A DNA stretch of 64,000 nt from Pseudomonadota bacterium (GCA_023423695.1 JAFAFA010000149.1:36445-100444); one strand, 5' to 3'; shown: positions 51,143 through 61,124, counted from the first letter of the stretch. Notes: generated by a model not told the origin, from the letters alone. Program-made: numbers and translations.

Positions 51143-54124
51143 TCAGGAGGTGAAGGCCAACCGCACATTGCCCCAGTGCCTGCCACGCACGACGATCGGC
51201 GCATCGACCTCCTTCAGGCGCACGATCTGCCCGCCGCCCATGTCGCGGCGATAGGCCTGCAGCAGGAACGGCCGGGTGTTGCGCGCAGCGGCAAGGCCCG
51301 AACGGTCGGCGAAGACACGCCGGTTGCGACAATGCGCGGTGTTCCAGGCGACGTCGCCCGGCCGCTGCGGCTCCGAATAGCGGGCGTTGTGTGTCGGCAG
51401 GTAGCCGACTGTGTTGACGGCCGCACAGAAACGGAAGCGCGGGTTGGAGGCCAGGACTGGCTCCTGGATCGCCGGGAACAGGCGGTCGGTCAACTCCGTG
51501 AAGGAGGCCATTGCCTGTTCGGGGGCGCTGCCGGCAATGGGAGCAAGGTCGGTGGAGAACAGCGCCTCCTCATCGATGCCGCCGCTGGAAAGGGCGTTCT
51601 CCAGCGCCTTGGACAGGGCCGCCGCGGTGTCCTGCGCGGTGCGGATGATGTCGGAGTCAGCCTCCACCATCGCGCGATAGGTCCGGCCCAGACGGTCCGC
51701 CTGACCGTCGGACAGCTCGTCGAAGGCCAGATGCAGGCCAAGGTCGCTGATCCCGGCGACGACGGCCGGCAGGTCGCCGACATCGCGCAGCGTTACGCTC
51801 AGCCGCGTCTGCTCGGCAAGCGGGGGAAGCCCCGTGCCCTCTACCAGCATCCCCTCGAGCGACAGGTCCAGCATGGTGGCGCTGCGGCGGTCGCCGGGCA
51901 GGACCAGCGTCACGGGCTCTTCGCAGGGGATCCGGTCGGACATGCGGCGGTCGCCGGCAACCGACTGGCGCAGGGCGACAACCAGCCGGCTCTTCAGGTC
52001 GGCGACGGCGGTCTGGGTATCGGCCATCCGGCGGCTGACGTCGGTGGCGATGCCGGTGATTCCGTCGGCCTGGTCGCGGATATGCAGGACGCTGACCGAC
52101 ACCTGCGAGGCGCCGCCGGCCGAATTGGTGGCGCTGCGCCCGATCTCCGCATTGGCGGCGGATTGCTCCTCGACCGCGGCGGCGGTGGCGGCGGCGGCCT
52201 CGTCGATCTCCTCGATCACGGAAATGACGGTCTGGATCGCCGTGACGCTGCCGCCGACCGCCTGCTTCAACTGGCCGATCTGGCGGGCGATGTCTTCGGT
52301 CGCCCGCGCCGTCTGGTTGGCGAGCGCCTTCACCTCGCTGGCGACGACGGCGAAGCCCTTCCCGGCCTCCCCCGCCCTCGCCGCTTCGATGGTTGCGTTC
52401 AGCGCCAGCAGGTTGGTCTGGCCGGCGATCTCATTGATCAGGTTGGCGACCTTGGCGATCTCCTCCGTCGCCAGTTCCATCCGGCCGATGGCGGAGGCGG
52501 AACCGCGGGCGCTGTCCACCGCCCGCCGGGCCACCTCGCTGGAGCGGGCCGCCTGCCGCGCGATCTCATACCCGGCGCTGTTCAGCTCCTCCGTCGCGGC
52601 GGCGACCGACTGGGCATTGGCGCTGGCCTGCTCCGAAGCCGCCGACACCACCATCGTGTTCTCCCGCACCACGCCCAGGGCCTGCATCAGGTGCTGGATG
52701 CCGTCGCCGGCGCGGTTGCTGGTCAGCTCCACCCCCATCCAGGTGGCGTCCAGATCGCTTTCGATCGACTTGCAGGTCTCCAGCAGGGCTTGGCGGGTCA
52801 GCGCCTTCTGCCGCAGTTCGGTCTCATGCTTCTCGTGGGCGGCATAGGCCAGTTTCGCCTTCATCGCGTTCAGTTCGGACGCCACGCGGGCGAATTCCGG
52901 CACGGCGATGGGCGTCATCCGATCGGTGAGCGCGCCGCGGGCGATGCGCTCGAACGTCTGTTCCAGGACCGACAGAGGACGACGCACCGTGCGCAGGATC
53001 AGCCAGCCGAACAGGGCGGCGAGCAGGCAGCTCAACAGAACCGCCGCGGCGACCACGGCGATGCGCCGCCCATGGTCAGTATCGGCCTTGTCGACCTCCT
53101 CCCGCGCCACGCGAACCTGGAGTTCCAGCAGCGCGTCCGCAACCCGGCGCAGCTCGGCGAAGGCGGGCCGGACGGTGCCGCGCAGATGGGCGTCCAGTGC
53201 CGCGCCATTCTTCTCCCGCGCCAGGGCCATGGCCGGGCCGATGCCGGACTGGAGATACGTGGCGACCAGCGGCTTGAACCGGTCGGCGAGAACAGCCTCC
53301 TCAGGCGTCAGGTAGGTGGCAAGATAGGCGGTCAGCAGTTGCTGCATGGCGGCGGTGTTGCCGGCGACCGCGGATTCGACGGTCGCGAGGTCTCCGGCCC
53401 CCTTGCCCGCCTGAATATTGCCCGCCTGAAGATCGGCGGCGAGATCGGTCAGGCGCTGCCGGCTGTCGCGGGCGAGATTCTGGATCTCGCCGATCTGATA
53501 GGCGGGAACGGTCCGGTCCTCGTACACCGTGCGAAGCGACCGGTTGGAAGACTCCATACCGTCCAGGCCGAGCCAGCCGGCCAGCAACATCGCCAGGATC
53601 AGCAGCACCATCACCCCGGCCAGACGCCCGGACAGGCTGGACCACGCCATGGCGGCGGCCCGGCCTGCGCGGCTGCGGCGGACGAGTGCGCCCTGCTCCA
53701 GCGCCACCGCCGCCCGTCCGTCGCGCATGGCCGCATACAGGGAATCGGCCGCCGCGATCTCGTCCCGCGATGGTTTGGAGCGGATGGAGATGTAGCCGAT
53801 GACGGCGCCGTTCTCGATCACCGGAGTGACGTTGGCGCGCACCCAGTAATAGTCGCCGGACTTGGTCCGGTTCTTCACCAGCCCTTCCCAGGGCCGGCCC
53901 GACTTCACGGTCGCCCACAGGTCGGCGAAGGCCTCCTTGGGCATATGGGGATGGCGGACGAGGTTGTGCGGAGCACCGATCAGCTCATGTTCGTCGAAGC
54001 CGCTGATCTCGACGAAAGCCTGGTTCACGAAGGTGATACGACCGCCGGTGTCGGTGCGCGACACCAGGGGGACGCCTTCGGTCAGTTGGACCTCGCGGTC
54101 GGTAATGGGGGTGTTGACGCGCAT
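51143..54124 (-). CDS. Chemoreceptor with Aer-like PAS, 4HB, HAMP, MA, PilZ and a C-terminal cache-like domain
   Basis: The 993-residue protein starts at 54124 (the frame is open upstream, but MRVNTPITDREVQL is the Aer-like N-terminus). Order of parts: cytoplasmic PAS (residues about 10-115) with Aer-like HNLVRHPHMP and WEGLVKNRTKSGDYYWVRAN, first membrane helix (about 165-190), periplasmic four-helix bundle (LRTVYEDRTVPAYQIGEI), second helix (about 350-375), HAMP, the MA signalling hairpin with the tip EIAGQTNLLALNATIEAARAG split by the usual heptads, then PilZ with RxxxR (RMSDR) and LDLSLEG, and a C-terminal domain ending FLLQAYRRDMGGG..VVRGRHWGNVR. It should report redox/oxygen state and be tuned by c-di-GMP. 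Confidence 0.92.
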   Translation of the reverse strand: MRVNTPITDREVQLTEGVPLVSRTDTGGRITFVNQAFVEISGFDEHELIGAPHNLVRHPHMPKEAFADLWATVKSGRPWEGLVKNRTKSGDYYWVRANVTPVIENGAVIGYISIRSKPSRDEIAAADSLYAAMRDGRAAVALEQGALVRRSRAGRAAAMAWSSLSGRLAGVMVLLILAMLLAGWLGLDGMESSNRSLRTVYEDRTVPAYQIGEIQNLARDSRQRLTDLAADLQAGNIQAGKGAGDLATVESAVAGNTAAMQQLLTAYLATYLTPEEAVLADRFKPLVATYLQSGIGPAMALAREKNGAALDAHLRGTVRPAFAELRRVADALLELQVRVAREEVDKADTDHGRRIAVVAAAVLLSCLLAALFGWLILRTVRRPLSVLEQTFERIARGALTDRMTPIAVPEFARVASELNAMKAKLAYAAHEKHETELRQKALTRQALLETCKSIESDLDATWMGVELTSNRAGDGIQHLMQALGVVRENTMVVSAASEQASANAQSVAAATEELNSAGYEIARQAARSSEVARRAVDSARGSASAIGRMELATEEIAKVANLINEIAGQTNLLALNATIEAARAGEAGKGFAVVASEVKALANQTARATEDIARQIGQLKQAVGGSVTAIQTVISVIEEIDEAAAATAAAVEEQSAANAEIGRSATNSAGGASQVSVSVLHIRDQADGITGIATDVSRRMADTQTAVADLKSRLVVALRQSVAGDRRMSDRIPCEEPVTLVLPGDRRSATMLDLSLEGMLVEGTGLPPLAEQTRLSVTLRDVGDLPAVVAGISDLGLHLAFDELSDGQADRLGRTYRAMVEADSDIIRTAQDTAAALSKALENALSSGGIDEEALFSTDLAPIAGSAPEQAMASFTELTDRLFPAIQEPVLASNPRFRFCAAVNTVGYLPTHNARYSEPQRPGDVAWNTAHCRNRRVFADRSGLAAARNTRPFLLQAYRRDMGGGQIVRLKEVDAPIVVRGRHWGNVRLAFTS

Positions 54125-54398
54125 GACGCGGTTCCGCTCCAGCCAAAGTCTTGCAGGGAACGGTCGGGCGTGGAGGCGTATCGAGCACCGCCGAACGACC
54201 GAACTGGCCGCCGTCCCGAACCGCAAGCTCCACTGCAAGGGGCATGCCGCGCTGATTTTGTTAGTAAGCGAACAACCTTCGCGGCCCAATGCAACGGCGG
54301 GGCGACTGCCGCCACCGAATTCGTTGCAATATGCCTCCGGAAAAGATGGAGGGTGCGACGCATGGTGCAAACTGAAAAACGCTATACGGTCTAACTAT

Positions 54399-54893
54399 TT
54401 AGCCGCGTAAAGACCCTGCAGACAAGCCGTCAAGCGGGATGGCGGTGACACTCTTGACCTCTTCCATCACCGCATAGGTGTGGGTTTCCCGCACACCCCG
54501 CGCGGTGGACAGCAGTTCGCCCAGGAACAGGCGGTATTCGTTCATGTCGCGCACCCGCGCCTTGACCAGATAGTCGAAGCCGCCAGCGACCATGTGGCAT
54601 TCCATGATCTGCGGCATGCGCAGCACGGTGGCCTTGAAGTCGTCGAAATTGTCGGGCGTCGTGCGGTCCAGCACCACTTCCACGAAGACCAGCATCCCCG
54701 CTTCCAGCCGGTGCGGGTCGAGCAGCGCGACATAGCGCTGGATGATGCCGTCCGCCTGCAGCCGCTTCACCCGCTCCAGGCAGGCGGCCGGGCTCAGGTT
54801 GATGCGACGGGCCAACTCGACATTGCTGAGGCGTCCATCCTCCTGCAGTTCACGCAGGATCTTGATGTCGGTGGAATCGAGGCTGCGGTCCAT
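54399..54893 (-). CDS. Lrp/AsnC-family transcriptional regulator
   Basis: The 164-residue protein has an N-terminal helix-turn-helix (residues about 4-60: LDSTDIKILRELQEDGRLSN, INLSPAACLERVKRL) and a C-terminal RAM ligand-binding domain (MLVFVEVVLDRTTPDNF, MECHMVAGGFDYLVKARV). Length and motifs are those of global Lrp, the leucine-responsive type, rather than of a small pathway regulator, but the target genes cannot be named. The frame is open upstream; the Met at 54893 gives MDRSLDSTDIK, the common N-terminus. Confidence 0.92.
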   Translation of the reverse strand: MDRSLDSTDIKILRELQEDGRLSNVELARRINLSPAACLERVKRLQADGIIQRYVALLDPHRLEAGMLVFVEVVLDRTTPDNFDDFKATVLRMPQIMECHMVAGGFDYLVKARVRDMNEYRLFLGELLSTARGVRETHTYAVMEEVKSVTAIPLDGLSAGSLRG

Positions 54894-55028
54894 CGGCGGC
54901 TCGGAATGCTGTTCGGCAGGCTGCCCCGATCTTCGGGCAAAGAACGGGGAAGCCTGGGGACCGACCATAGCAGGAACGGCGCCGACCACGCCACTCCGAA
55001 GCCTGTTTGCCGGTGACGGTGAACCCCG

Positions 55029-56636
55029 TCACGCCGCCAGCGGCAGCATCACCGTCATGCGCAGCCCGCCAGTCGGGCGGTTTTCGGCACTGACGCGGCC
55101 GCCGAAGGCCTCGATGTTGCGGCGGACGATCCAAAGGCCGATGCCGAAATGTGCGGCGCCGGCCTGATGGGCGGCCGCCTCGTCCTCCGGCATGCCGCGG
55201 CCGGGTTCGCGGTGGGAGAAGTAGCGCTCGAAGATGCGTTCCAGGTTGGCGGGATCGACGCCCGGTCCTTCGTCGTCCACGACCAGCTCGGCCCAGCGGC
55301 CGTTGCGGGTCAGGCGGACGCTGACGGTGGAATCGGCCGGAGAGAAGCTGACGGCGTTCTCCACCAGATTCTCGACGATGGTCTCCAGCGTCTCCTCGCT
55401 GGCCCGCACCACCAGCCCGGCGTCGATGCGCGAGCGCATGTGCAGGCTCTGTTCGGCCAGCAGGCCGGTGTAGCCGCCGGCCATCCGCTCCACCAGCGCC
55501 GACAGGTCGACGCGGCGGCGCGCAGGGGCCAGCAGGTCGGCCGCCGCCTCGTCCATGCGGCGGGCGAAGGAGACGATGCCATCCAGCTTGTCCAGCGACT
55601 TCTCGATCATGATCAGCGCGCGCTGGCTGCGGGCGTTCTCCGCCGGCAGGGCGCGGCGCAGCGGCTCCACCGACTGGCGGATGACGGCGATCGGCGTCTT
55701 GAAGGCGTGGGCGTTGTCCTCCGCCGCACGGCGCAACGACTGGGCGCTGTCGCGCAGCGTCGAAACGAGACGGTCGAAATCCTCCGCCACCCCGGCCAGC
55801 TCCGGCACGGTGTTGCGGGCGGCAAAGGAGGCGTTGCGGCCTTCGTGGTCGGGGGTATCCTCGCCGCCGACGATGCGGCGGGCCAGTTCGCCGAAACGGT
55901 TCAGGTTGCGCCAGACGCCGGCAAGCACGGCCAGCACCAGGGCCGCCATCGCCAGATAGATCGCCGCGGCGGCCTGGACCGCCGGCGTGCTCCAGTAGGG
56001 ACGGCCGATGGAGGAGGAGATGTAGGCTTCGGTCGCATGGCTGGTCACCAGCGCCCAGCAGCCGAAGCTGGTCTTGATCGGGGTGATGGAGGACAGCACC
56101 TCTTCCCCGCCTTCGGCATGGGGAACGCGCATCGCCAGCGTGGCGTTGCCGGCGCAGCTCGATCCCAGCCGGTCCAGCACGCCCTGTTCGAGCAGCAGGC
56201 GCCGTTCGGCATCGATGTCGGCGGTCGACAGGCTGGGCGCCGCTGCGACATAGAAGAAGGGTTCCGGTCCGGTCCTGACCGCCGCGGCTCCGCTGGCCGC
56301 CACGCGCGGCCGCACCAGCAGCTTCAGCCGCGTGCGGTCGTCTCCGTAGCGGGCCAGCGCGCTGCTGAGGCTGGGGAGGGCCGTGCGGTCGACGCCCAGG
56401 AGTTCCGGTTCCAGCGCCCGGGCGATCAGTTCACCCTGGCGCTGGGCGCTTTTCAGCAGGAGCTGCTGCGAGGCCTCGTCGGCGCGCTGGAACTGGTCGT
56501 AGAGCAGAACCGGCACGGCGACGAAGACGAGGGTGAGCAGCACCAGGCGGCTCGCCATCGACCGCCACAGCCAAAGCAGGCGGGCGGACGCTTGTCTGGG
56601 CGCCCGCATCGCGAGGTCACTCGGCAGCAGCGCCAT
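55029..56636 (-). CDS. Membrane sensor histidine kinase (ChvG-like)
   Basis: The 535-residue protein has a membrane helix (about residues 30-46), a periplasmic sensor domain (about 50-218) with two cysteines (161 and 193) that could form a disulfide, a second helix (about 222-242), HAMP, a phospho-acceptor region with NAHAFKTPIAV (His310), and an ATPase domain with ENLVENAVSFSP, DDEGPGVD and FGIGLWIVRR. The gene start overlaps the response-regulator stop by 20 bases; a later Met at 56609 is possible. With the upstream regulator it forms a two-component system resembling ChvG/ChvI of alphaproteobacteria, which senses acidity or envelope state. Confidence 0.88.
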   Translation of the reverse strand: MALLPSDLAMRAPRQASARLLWLWRSMASRLVLLTLVFVAVPVLLYDQFQRADEASQQLLLKSAQRQGELIARALEPELLGVDRTALPSLSSALARYGDDRTRLKLLVRPRVAASGAAAVRTGPEPFFYVAAAPSLSTADIDAERRLLLEQGVLDRLGSSCAGNATLAMRVPHAEGGEEVLSSITPIKTSFGCWALVTSHATEAYISSSIGRPYWSTPAVQAAAAIYLAMAALVLAVLAGVWRNLNRFGELARRIVGGEDTPDHEGRNASFAARNTVPELAGVAEDFDRLVSTLRDSAQSLRRAAEDNAHAFKTPIAVIRQSVEPLRRALPAENARSQRALIMIEKSLDKLDGIVSFARRMDEAAADLLAPARRRVDLSALVERMAGGYTGLLAEQSLHMRSRIDAGLVVRASEETLETIVENLVENAVSFSPADSTVSVRLTRNGRWAELVVDDEGPGVDPANLERIFERYFSHREPGRGMPEDEAAAHQAGAAHFGIGLWIVRRNIEAFGGRVSAENRPTGGLRMTVMLPLAA

Positions 56637-57471
56637 TGATCAGCATGTCCTCGCTCATACCATTGCGCGACCCGGTGTCCAGGCCGTCCTCGTCGCCACC
56701 CTGGGCCGGGTTCTCACCCTTGCCCCAGCGATAGCCGAAGCCGGGATAGTTCTCGATGCAGGCGAAGTTGGCGTCGACCGAACGGAACTTCTGGCGGATG
56801 CGCTTGATGAAGGCGCGGACGTTGGCGCGGTAGCCCGACGGGCCATAGCCGGCGACGAAGCCCTTGCCGTGGACGAGGTCGTAGATCTCGCGGTAGGACA
56901 CGTCCTCTTCCGGGCGGGTCGACATCAGCTTGACGATGTTGAACTCGGTCAGCGTCAGGTCGATGCGCTTGCCCTTCCAGAAGGCGCGGCTGTTGTCCAG
57001 GCGCAGCTCCAGCTCGCCCAGGCGGTGCATGGTGGCGTTGCCGCCGGCCTCCGCCTCTTCCGACCCCTTGGCGTTGTCGCCCTTGGTGCCGTCCAGGATC
57101 AGGCGCATGCGCTTCAGCAGGATCGACAGGCTGCGCGACTTCTCCACGAAGTCCAGCGCACCACCGGCCAGCGCCGCCTCTTCATAAATCTGGTCGGACA
57201 AGACGGTCAGGAAGATCACCGGGGTGGCGATGCCGCGGGCGCGCATCTGGCGCAGGACGTCGATGCCGTCCAGCTTGGGCATGCGCCAGTCCAGCAGGAC
57301 GATGTCGACCGATCCGTCGGCAGCGAAGAAATCGAGCGCCGGTTCGCCGCGGTCGAAGGTGATGACCTCGTATCCCTCGTCGCCGAGGTTGAGGCTGAGC
57401 GACTCACGGAACAGATCGTCGTCGTCCACCAGAGCGATGCGGGCAATGGTCGGTTCGGTCATTGCGGACAT
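56617..57471 (-). CDS. Response regulator with winged-helix output (ChvI-like)
   Basis: The 284-residue protein has a receiver domain (IALVDDDDLFRESL with the acidic cluster, phospho-acceptor Asp61 in VLLDWRMPKLDG, Thr in IFLTV, Lys in FVEKSRS) and an OmpR/PhoB-type winged helix (about residues 165-255, with IDLTLTEFNIVKLM and the recognition region YRANVRAFIKRIRQKF). A tail of about 25 residues with acidic and glycine content follows. The ATG at 57471 is chosen because it lies 19 bases after the upstream lipoprotein stop and gives a normal receiver; in-frame starts at 57462 and 57576 are less likely. Confidence 0.9.
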   Translation of the reverse strand: MSAMTEPTIARIALVDDDDLFRESLSLNLGDEGYEVITFDRGEPALDFFAADGSVDIVLLDWRMPKLDGIDVLRQMRARGIATPVIFLTVLSDQIYEEAALAGGALDFVEKSRSLSILLKRMRLILDGTKGDNAKGSEEAEAGGNATMHRLGELELRLDNSRAFWKGKRIDLTLTEFNIVKLMSTRPEEDVSYREIYDLVHGKGFVAGYGPSGYRANVRAFIKRIRQKFRSVDANFACIENYPGFGYRWGKGENPAQGGDEDGLDTGSRNGMSEDMLINGAAAE

Positions 57472-57490
57472 TCCCTTGTTCGACTCCGCC

Positions 57491-58204
57491 TTACTGAACC
57501 CCGGGGCGGACAGGGCGCCCTGGGTCAGCGTGAGCGAGGAGTTGGGCGAAGCATCGGTGGTCGGCGTCAGGGACATTTTGGCTGCTCTTCATATCGTAGG
57601 AGAGGGCGCGGAAGTCCTGGGACGAGGTCATATCCATGAAGAAGAAGACCTTGAGGGTGCAGTCACCCTTGGAATACCGCCAGATCTTGGCGGGAGGCGC
57701 CTCTTCCCTTGCAACAGGGGACCCCAGGAGGTTGAGAGTCTGGACTTCGTCCAGCCCGACAAGACTGTCGGGGTCGGCGTTGGTGGTTGCGGGAGGAATG
57801 GGCGTCAGTCCGGCGGCCGGGCCCACGGCCGGCATCGCCGTGGCGTTCGCCGAACGGGGGTCGATGGCCGCCAGCTGGGCGGCTGCCCTGTTGGCGTCGG
57901 TGCCGGCCGCCACCACGTCGCCGTTCGTCACCGGCGGGCCCGGCTGCGGCATCGGCAGGGTCGGTGCCAGCGATGCGGCGTCGGGAGCCTTGCGGGCCGG
58001 CTTCTGCCTGGGCACCGGCGGGGACGCCGGTCGGCCGTTCGGGTTGGCGGCCGACATATCGGGTCCGCCCCATCCCGGCCCGACCGTGTTGGCCGGGCAG
58101 CCGGCCAGCAGCAGGACCGCGACCAGCAGGCCCGCATGTCGGCCCCGGCCGGCGGCGTAGGCGCCGAACTGCGCCACATCGCGGAGGACTGCCGGCACGG
58201 TCAT
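57491..58204 (-). CDS. Lipoprotein of unknown function upstream of the ChvG/ChvI-like pair
   Basis: The 237-residue protein has a lipoprotein signal ending LLLAGC (lipidated Cys near residue 36), a long Pro/Ala-rich linker (about 40-140) and a compact C-terminal domain: LVGLDEVQTLNLLGSPVARE..AKIWRYSKGDCTLKVFFFMD..HRCFAQLL. That domain is recurrent in alphaproteobacterial lipoproteins and resembles the small SmpA/BamE-like fold; two cysteines could form a disulfide. It probably reports on or maintains the envelope. It is the first gene of the leftward unit lipoprotein-regulator-kinase. No function assigned. Confidence 0.8.
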   Translation of the reverse strand: MTVPAVLRDVAQFGAYAAGRGRHAGLLVAVLLLAGCPANTVGPGWGGPDMSAANPNGRPASPPVPRQKPARKAPDAASLAPTLPMPQPGPPVTNGDVVAAGTDANRAAAQLAAIDPRSANATAMPAVGPAAGLTPIPPATTNADPDSLVGLDEVQTLNLLGSPVAREEAPPAKIWRYSKGDCTLKVFFFMDMTSSQDFRALSYDMKSSQNVPDADHRCFAQLLAHADPGRPVRPGVQ

Positions 58205-59642
58205 GGGGGCGAGCCTTTCAAACACTGGAGGGACAAACACGAGATGGTCGGCTATAGCGGCATTAACACGGGACCGGCCATTTCCATCTGACCGCAAAGT
58301 TAACTTCGCGTCTGGGTTGGAGTTGGCCGCGTCTGATGACCCTAAACTCAGTCCATCCTGGTTAATGGCGCGTTAAAGCCACAGCAGATACCCCCATTTT
58401 GCGAAAACCTACCAATATTTTGCGGATTTTCGTTTGAATTTCGAGCGAATGCGACGGAGGGCCTCCCCGCGCTTTGCTCGAAAGTGGTAGTCAATCTGGG
58501 TGAGTTCATTCTACATCGACCACGTCGTGGGGCACCAGCGAAGGGCGACAGGACGTGACAGGAATGAGGCGGGAGGATGGCCGGGATCGGACGGGAATGA
58601 GGCCGTCGTGGGCCGGAGCCCAAAAAACAATCGGCGGCGGAGCCACCCGGGTATGGCTCCGCCGCCGCTCAGCCGGACGGGCAACAGGTCATTCAGTGGC
58701 GCGCATGACAGCGGCCGCAAGGCGTTGCCTCTAGAACTCCAGCCGTGGTTCCGGCCGGCCGTCAAGCCGGTCGGCGTCGTGGGAACAATGCATTTTCGGC
58801 ACCATCCATCACGGTCGCCATCATGCGCCGGACGGCCAACGCGGTCAAGTTCGCACCACGTACAATTTAGTGGGTCCATTATCCGGCCGGCGCGGAGGCG
58901 CCATGCAGAAGTGAGCTGGCACCGTTTTCGGGACGCTTTCGCAGCATTTCCAAGCTTGGTTCCGGTTCGCGTCATGCCACCGCTCTGATCCGGTTGGGTG
59001 TGCCCTCGGAGGCTGTCGCCAGAGCTCAGCGGAAACGCGGCGGTGGCGGCCTTGCGCCCTCGAAGCTGTGCTGTTTACGCTATGCCTCCTGTGCCTCTAT
59101 CCGGCGGATAAACCAGTGCTCTACCAGATCAGCAAATTAATCGGCAGTCGGTGACGGCGGTGAGGCGTCGCGTCCGTTCCAGTGCTTCAGGACAAGGCAC
59201 AGCGCCGACGGATCGCACGATATGGGCGCGGCCACCGAACCAGAGCCGAAGATCGGAACGAATGCGACGGATGAAATCATACCGCCCACCGAGGGCGCGA
59301 AGAAAACGGCTCTCGGCGTTCGCGGCCATGGACACACAACCTTTCGTCATGCCCACAGCGGCAGTGCCCAAGGCGGTAAACCGTCGCCGGCTACGTGCCC
59401 GATTTCCCGCCCATTCGGGCCGAAATCTGGTAAGCTATTGAATTGCTTAGGGAGAGGTTGGTTGGGGGACTAGGATTCTGAACTCCCGTCCGCCCGCCTC
59501 GTCACGACCGCTCAGAAAGCCAGTTCCGCCGCGGCTCTGGTGATTATAGGCCTTTGATGGGCACCAGGGAAGGGGCACCAGCTTGGGCATCAGGGTGCGG
59601 CCAATCTTTCACGCTGAGCACCGGCGTGAGTGAGCGTCAGGA
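58205..59642. other. Gene-poor region of about 1.4 kb
   Basis: No reading frame here has a recognisable family, ribosome site and normal codon use together. The first 250 bases are AT-richer and probably carry the promoter of the lipoprotein operon. A strong leftward terminator lies at 58622-58666 with no gene feeding it. Between 58670 and 58860 a leftward promoter-like pair (TTGACC, 17 bases, CATGAT) precedes it, so a small RNA is possible. The segment 59000-59640 shows scattered short frames only and looks like decayed sequence next to an IS element. Confidence 0.5.
58622..58666 (-). terminator. Rho-independent terminator, leftward
   Basis: GGCGGCGGAGCCA (58633-58645) pairs perfectly with TGGCTCCGCCGCC (58654-58666), a 13-base stem with an 8-base loop. 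On the reverse strand the stem is followed by ATTGTTTTTT, the classic T-run. It has no annotated gene upstream of it on that strand, suggesting it ends a small non-coding transcript. Confidence 0.8.
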
Positions 59643-61124
59643 TGATCTTGCCCCGGTTGGGTGGTTCTTGCGCAGTTTGCGTGGATCACGCCACCAGGAG
59701 GGTTCGTCTCCGGAGCAGATCCAGGCCGGCTCTGCCGTAGGCAACGGCCGCAGCCTCCTCGTCGTTGCGCGCTTCGGCCGGCTTTACCAGAGCCCAGGCC
59801 AAACGCTTGGGCGACAGGAGGGCTGGTGGGCCGCTCGATCGGGTTGGGCGTCGTCTTTCGCCGGGACGCTTCGGTGCTGTTGCAGCCAGAGATGCACCGC
59901 TTTTGCCCAGCCGGGGTAACCCAGCGCACGAACCTCATGTCACAGTTCCATGCCATTATCGCAGCCGGCGGCCACACGCGCCGCCAAATGCGGGATGAAG
60001 GGGTCCAACGCGCTCAGCCCCGGAGCCCGCAGTACGCGTTCCGGAAAGCTCTGCGCTTGCACGTACTTACGGACCGTTCCCCTCGCCAGGCCCGTCGACC
60101 GGGCAATGCCCAGCAGCGTCTCACCGGCGGCATGACAGCACCGGACCTCTGTGTAGACGGCCAGCCACCGCTCGCGGCTTGCGACGCTCGCCACTCTCTC
60201 GGCACGCGGGCGCGGAAAGGCTCGGGTGCGTCGGGGTGTGATGGCCGACGCCTCGGTGTGGGCCGGCGGCAACCGGCGAAGCCGACCATCGACGACGAAG
60301 AGCCAGCGCTCAAGCATCTGGCGCGTATTGGCGAGCACGTGCCAGCGGTCGGCAACCTGGGTCGCTTGACCAGCGCCGTTGGTGGCAGCGCGGGCGTATT
60401 CGGTGGAGCGGTCCCGCGCCACCACGGCGATGGCGGGGGTGGTCTCGCGACCAGCCCGCAACGGTGTTGGCGGATCGATCGGCCAGCAGATCGAGGACAC
60501 GACGACGTTCCAGATCGACCAGGATGGTCCCATAGGTGCGCCCCTTGCGCAGCGCCCAATCATCCACGCCAATGACGCGTGGCGGTTCAACGGCCGGCAG
60601 GGGCAATGCCCGGATGACGCGTAGCAGGGTATCTCTGCTGACTGGCATCCCAAGCCCGCGGGCGAGCCGCACTCCCGCAGCGCCACCAAGAGCGATCCCG
60701 ACCCGGCCCAGTGCCTTTGTAAGCCGCCGGGTTCGTCGGGCGTGAGGTGCCACAGCACTGGGAAAGCGCTCGGCGAAGGTGCGCTTGGGGCAGTCCGCCT
60801 GCCGGCAATAGAACCGCCGGACCAGCAAGGCAAACCCGGACCTCAGCCCAAGGGCCGGGAGGTCGGCAGGAGACCGGCGGTACCGGCTGTGAACCACGCG
60901 GCTGGTGGCGCCGCAGCATGGGCAGCGGGCATGGCCTCGACGACTGTCCGCGACAACGACTACCGAACCGAGGCCGCCACGCTCGATCTGAAGCACGCGG
61001 CAGCCTGGAAGGAAAGAGAGCATCTGCATGCTCCTTCCATGTGGGCAATACCCGGTCTGCTCGCTACCGTAACCCAGACCATCCACGCAAAGTGCGCAAG
61101 AACCACCGAACCGGGGCAAGATCA
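59643..61124 (-). mobile_element. ISL3-family insertion sequence, decayed
   Basis: Terminal inverted repeats of 44 bases at 59643-59686 and 61081-61124 match with only two mismatches; the outer ends read TGATCTTGCCCCGGTT. Between them is a leftward transposase gene broken by several frameshifts. No 8-base target duplication is evident, which fits an old or rearranged insertion. Size (about 1.48 kb) is normal for the family. Confidence 0.85.
59693..61029 (-). pseudogene. ISL3-type transposase, frameshifted
   Basis: The N-terminal third (61029 to about 60450) has the ISL3 zinc-finger region CPCCGATSRVVHSRY..CRQADCPKRTF and the catalytic-domain start VIGVDDWALRKGRTYG. The frame is lost near 60450 and the protein continues in another frame with VARDRSTEYARAA..QVADRWHVLANTRQMLERW. 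A second shift occurs near 59945 (HLAARVAAGCDNG into WVTPAGQKR/ERPTSPP), and a third near 59825, where LAWALVKPAEARNDEEAA appears in yet another frame. The enzyme cannot be made without at least three corrections, so the element is immobile unless helped in trans. Confidence 0.85.

Noticed and set aside
58511..58975. 154-residue leftward frame with C-x2-C pairs
   Set aside because: It reads straight through a strong terminator, has no ribosome site and no recognisable family.
59092..59140. tRNA-like stretch on the reverse strand (CTGGTAGAGCAC)
   Set aside because: It resembles a D-arm, but the D-stem is mismatched, there is no GGTTC T-arm and no acceptor stem, so it is at most a chance or decayed fragment.
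59129..59371. Short leftward frame of 80 residues in the gene-poor region
   Set aside because: Overlapping frames of similar length exist on both strands, none with a ribosome site or family features.
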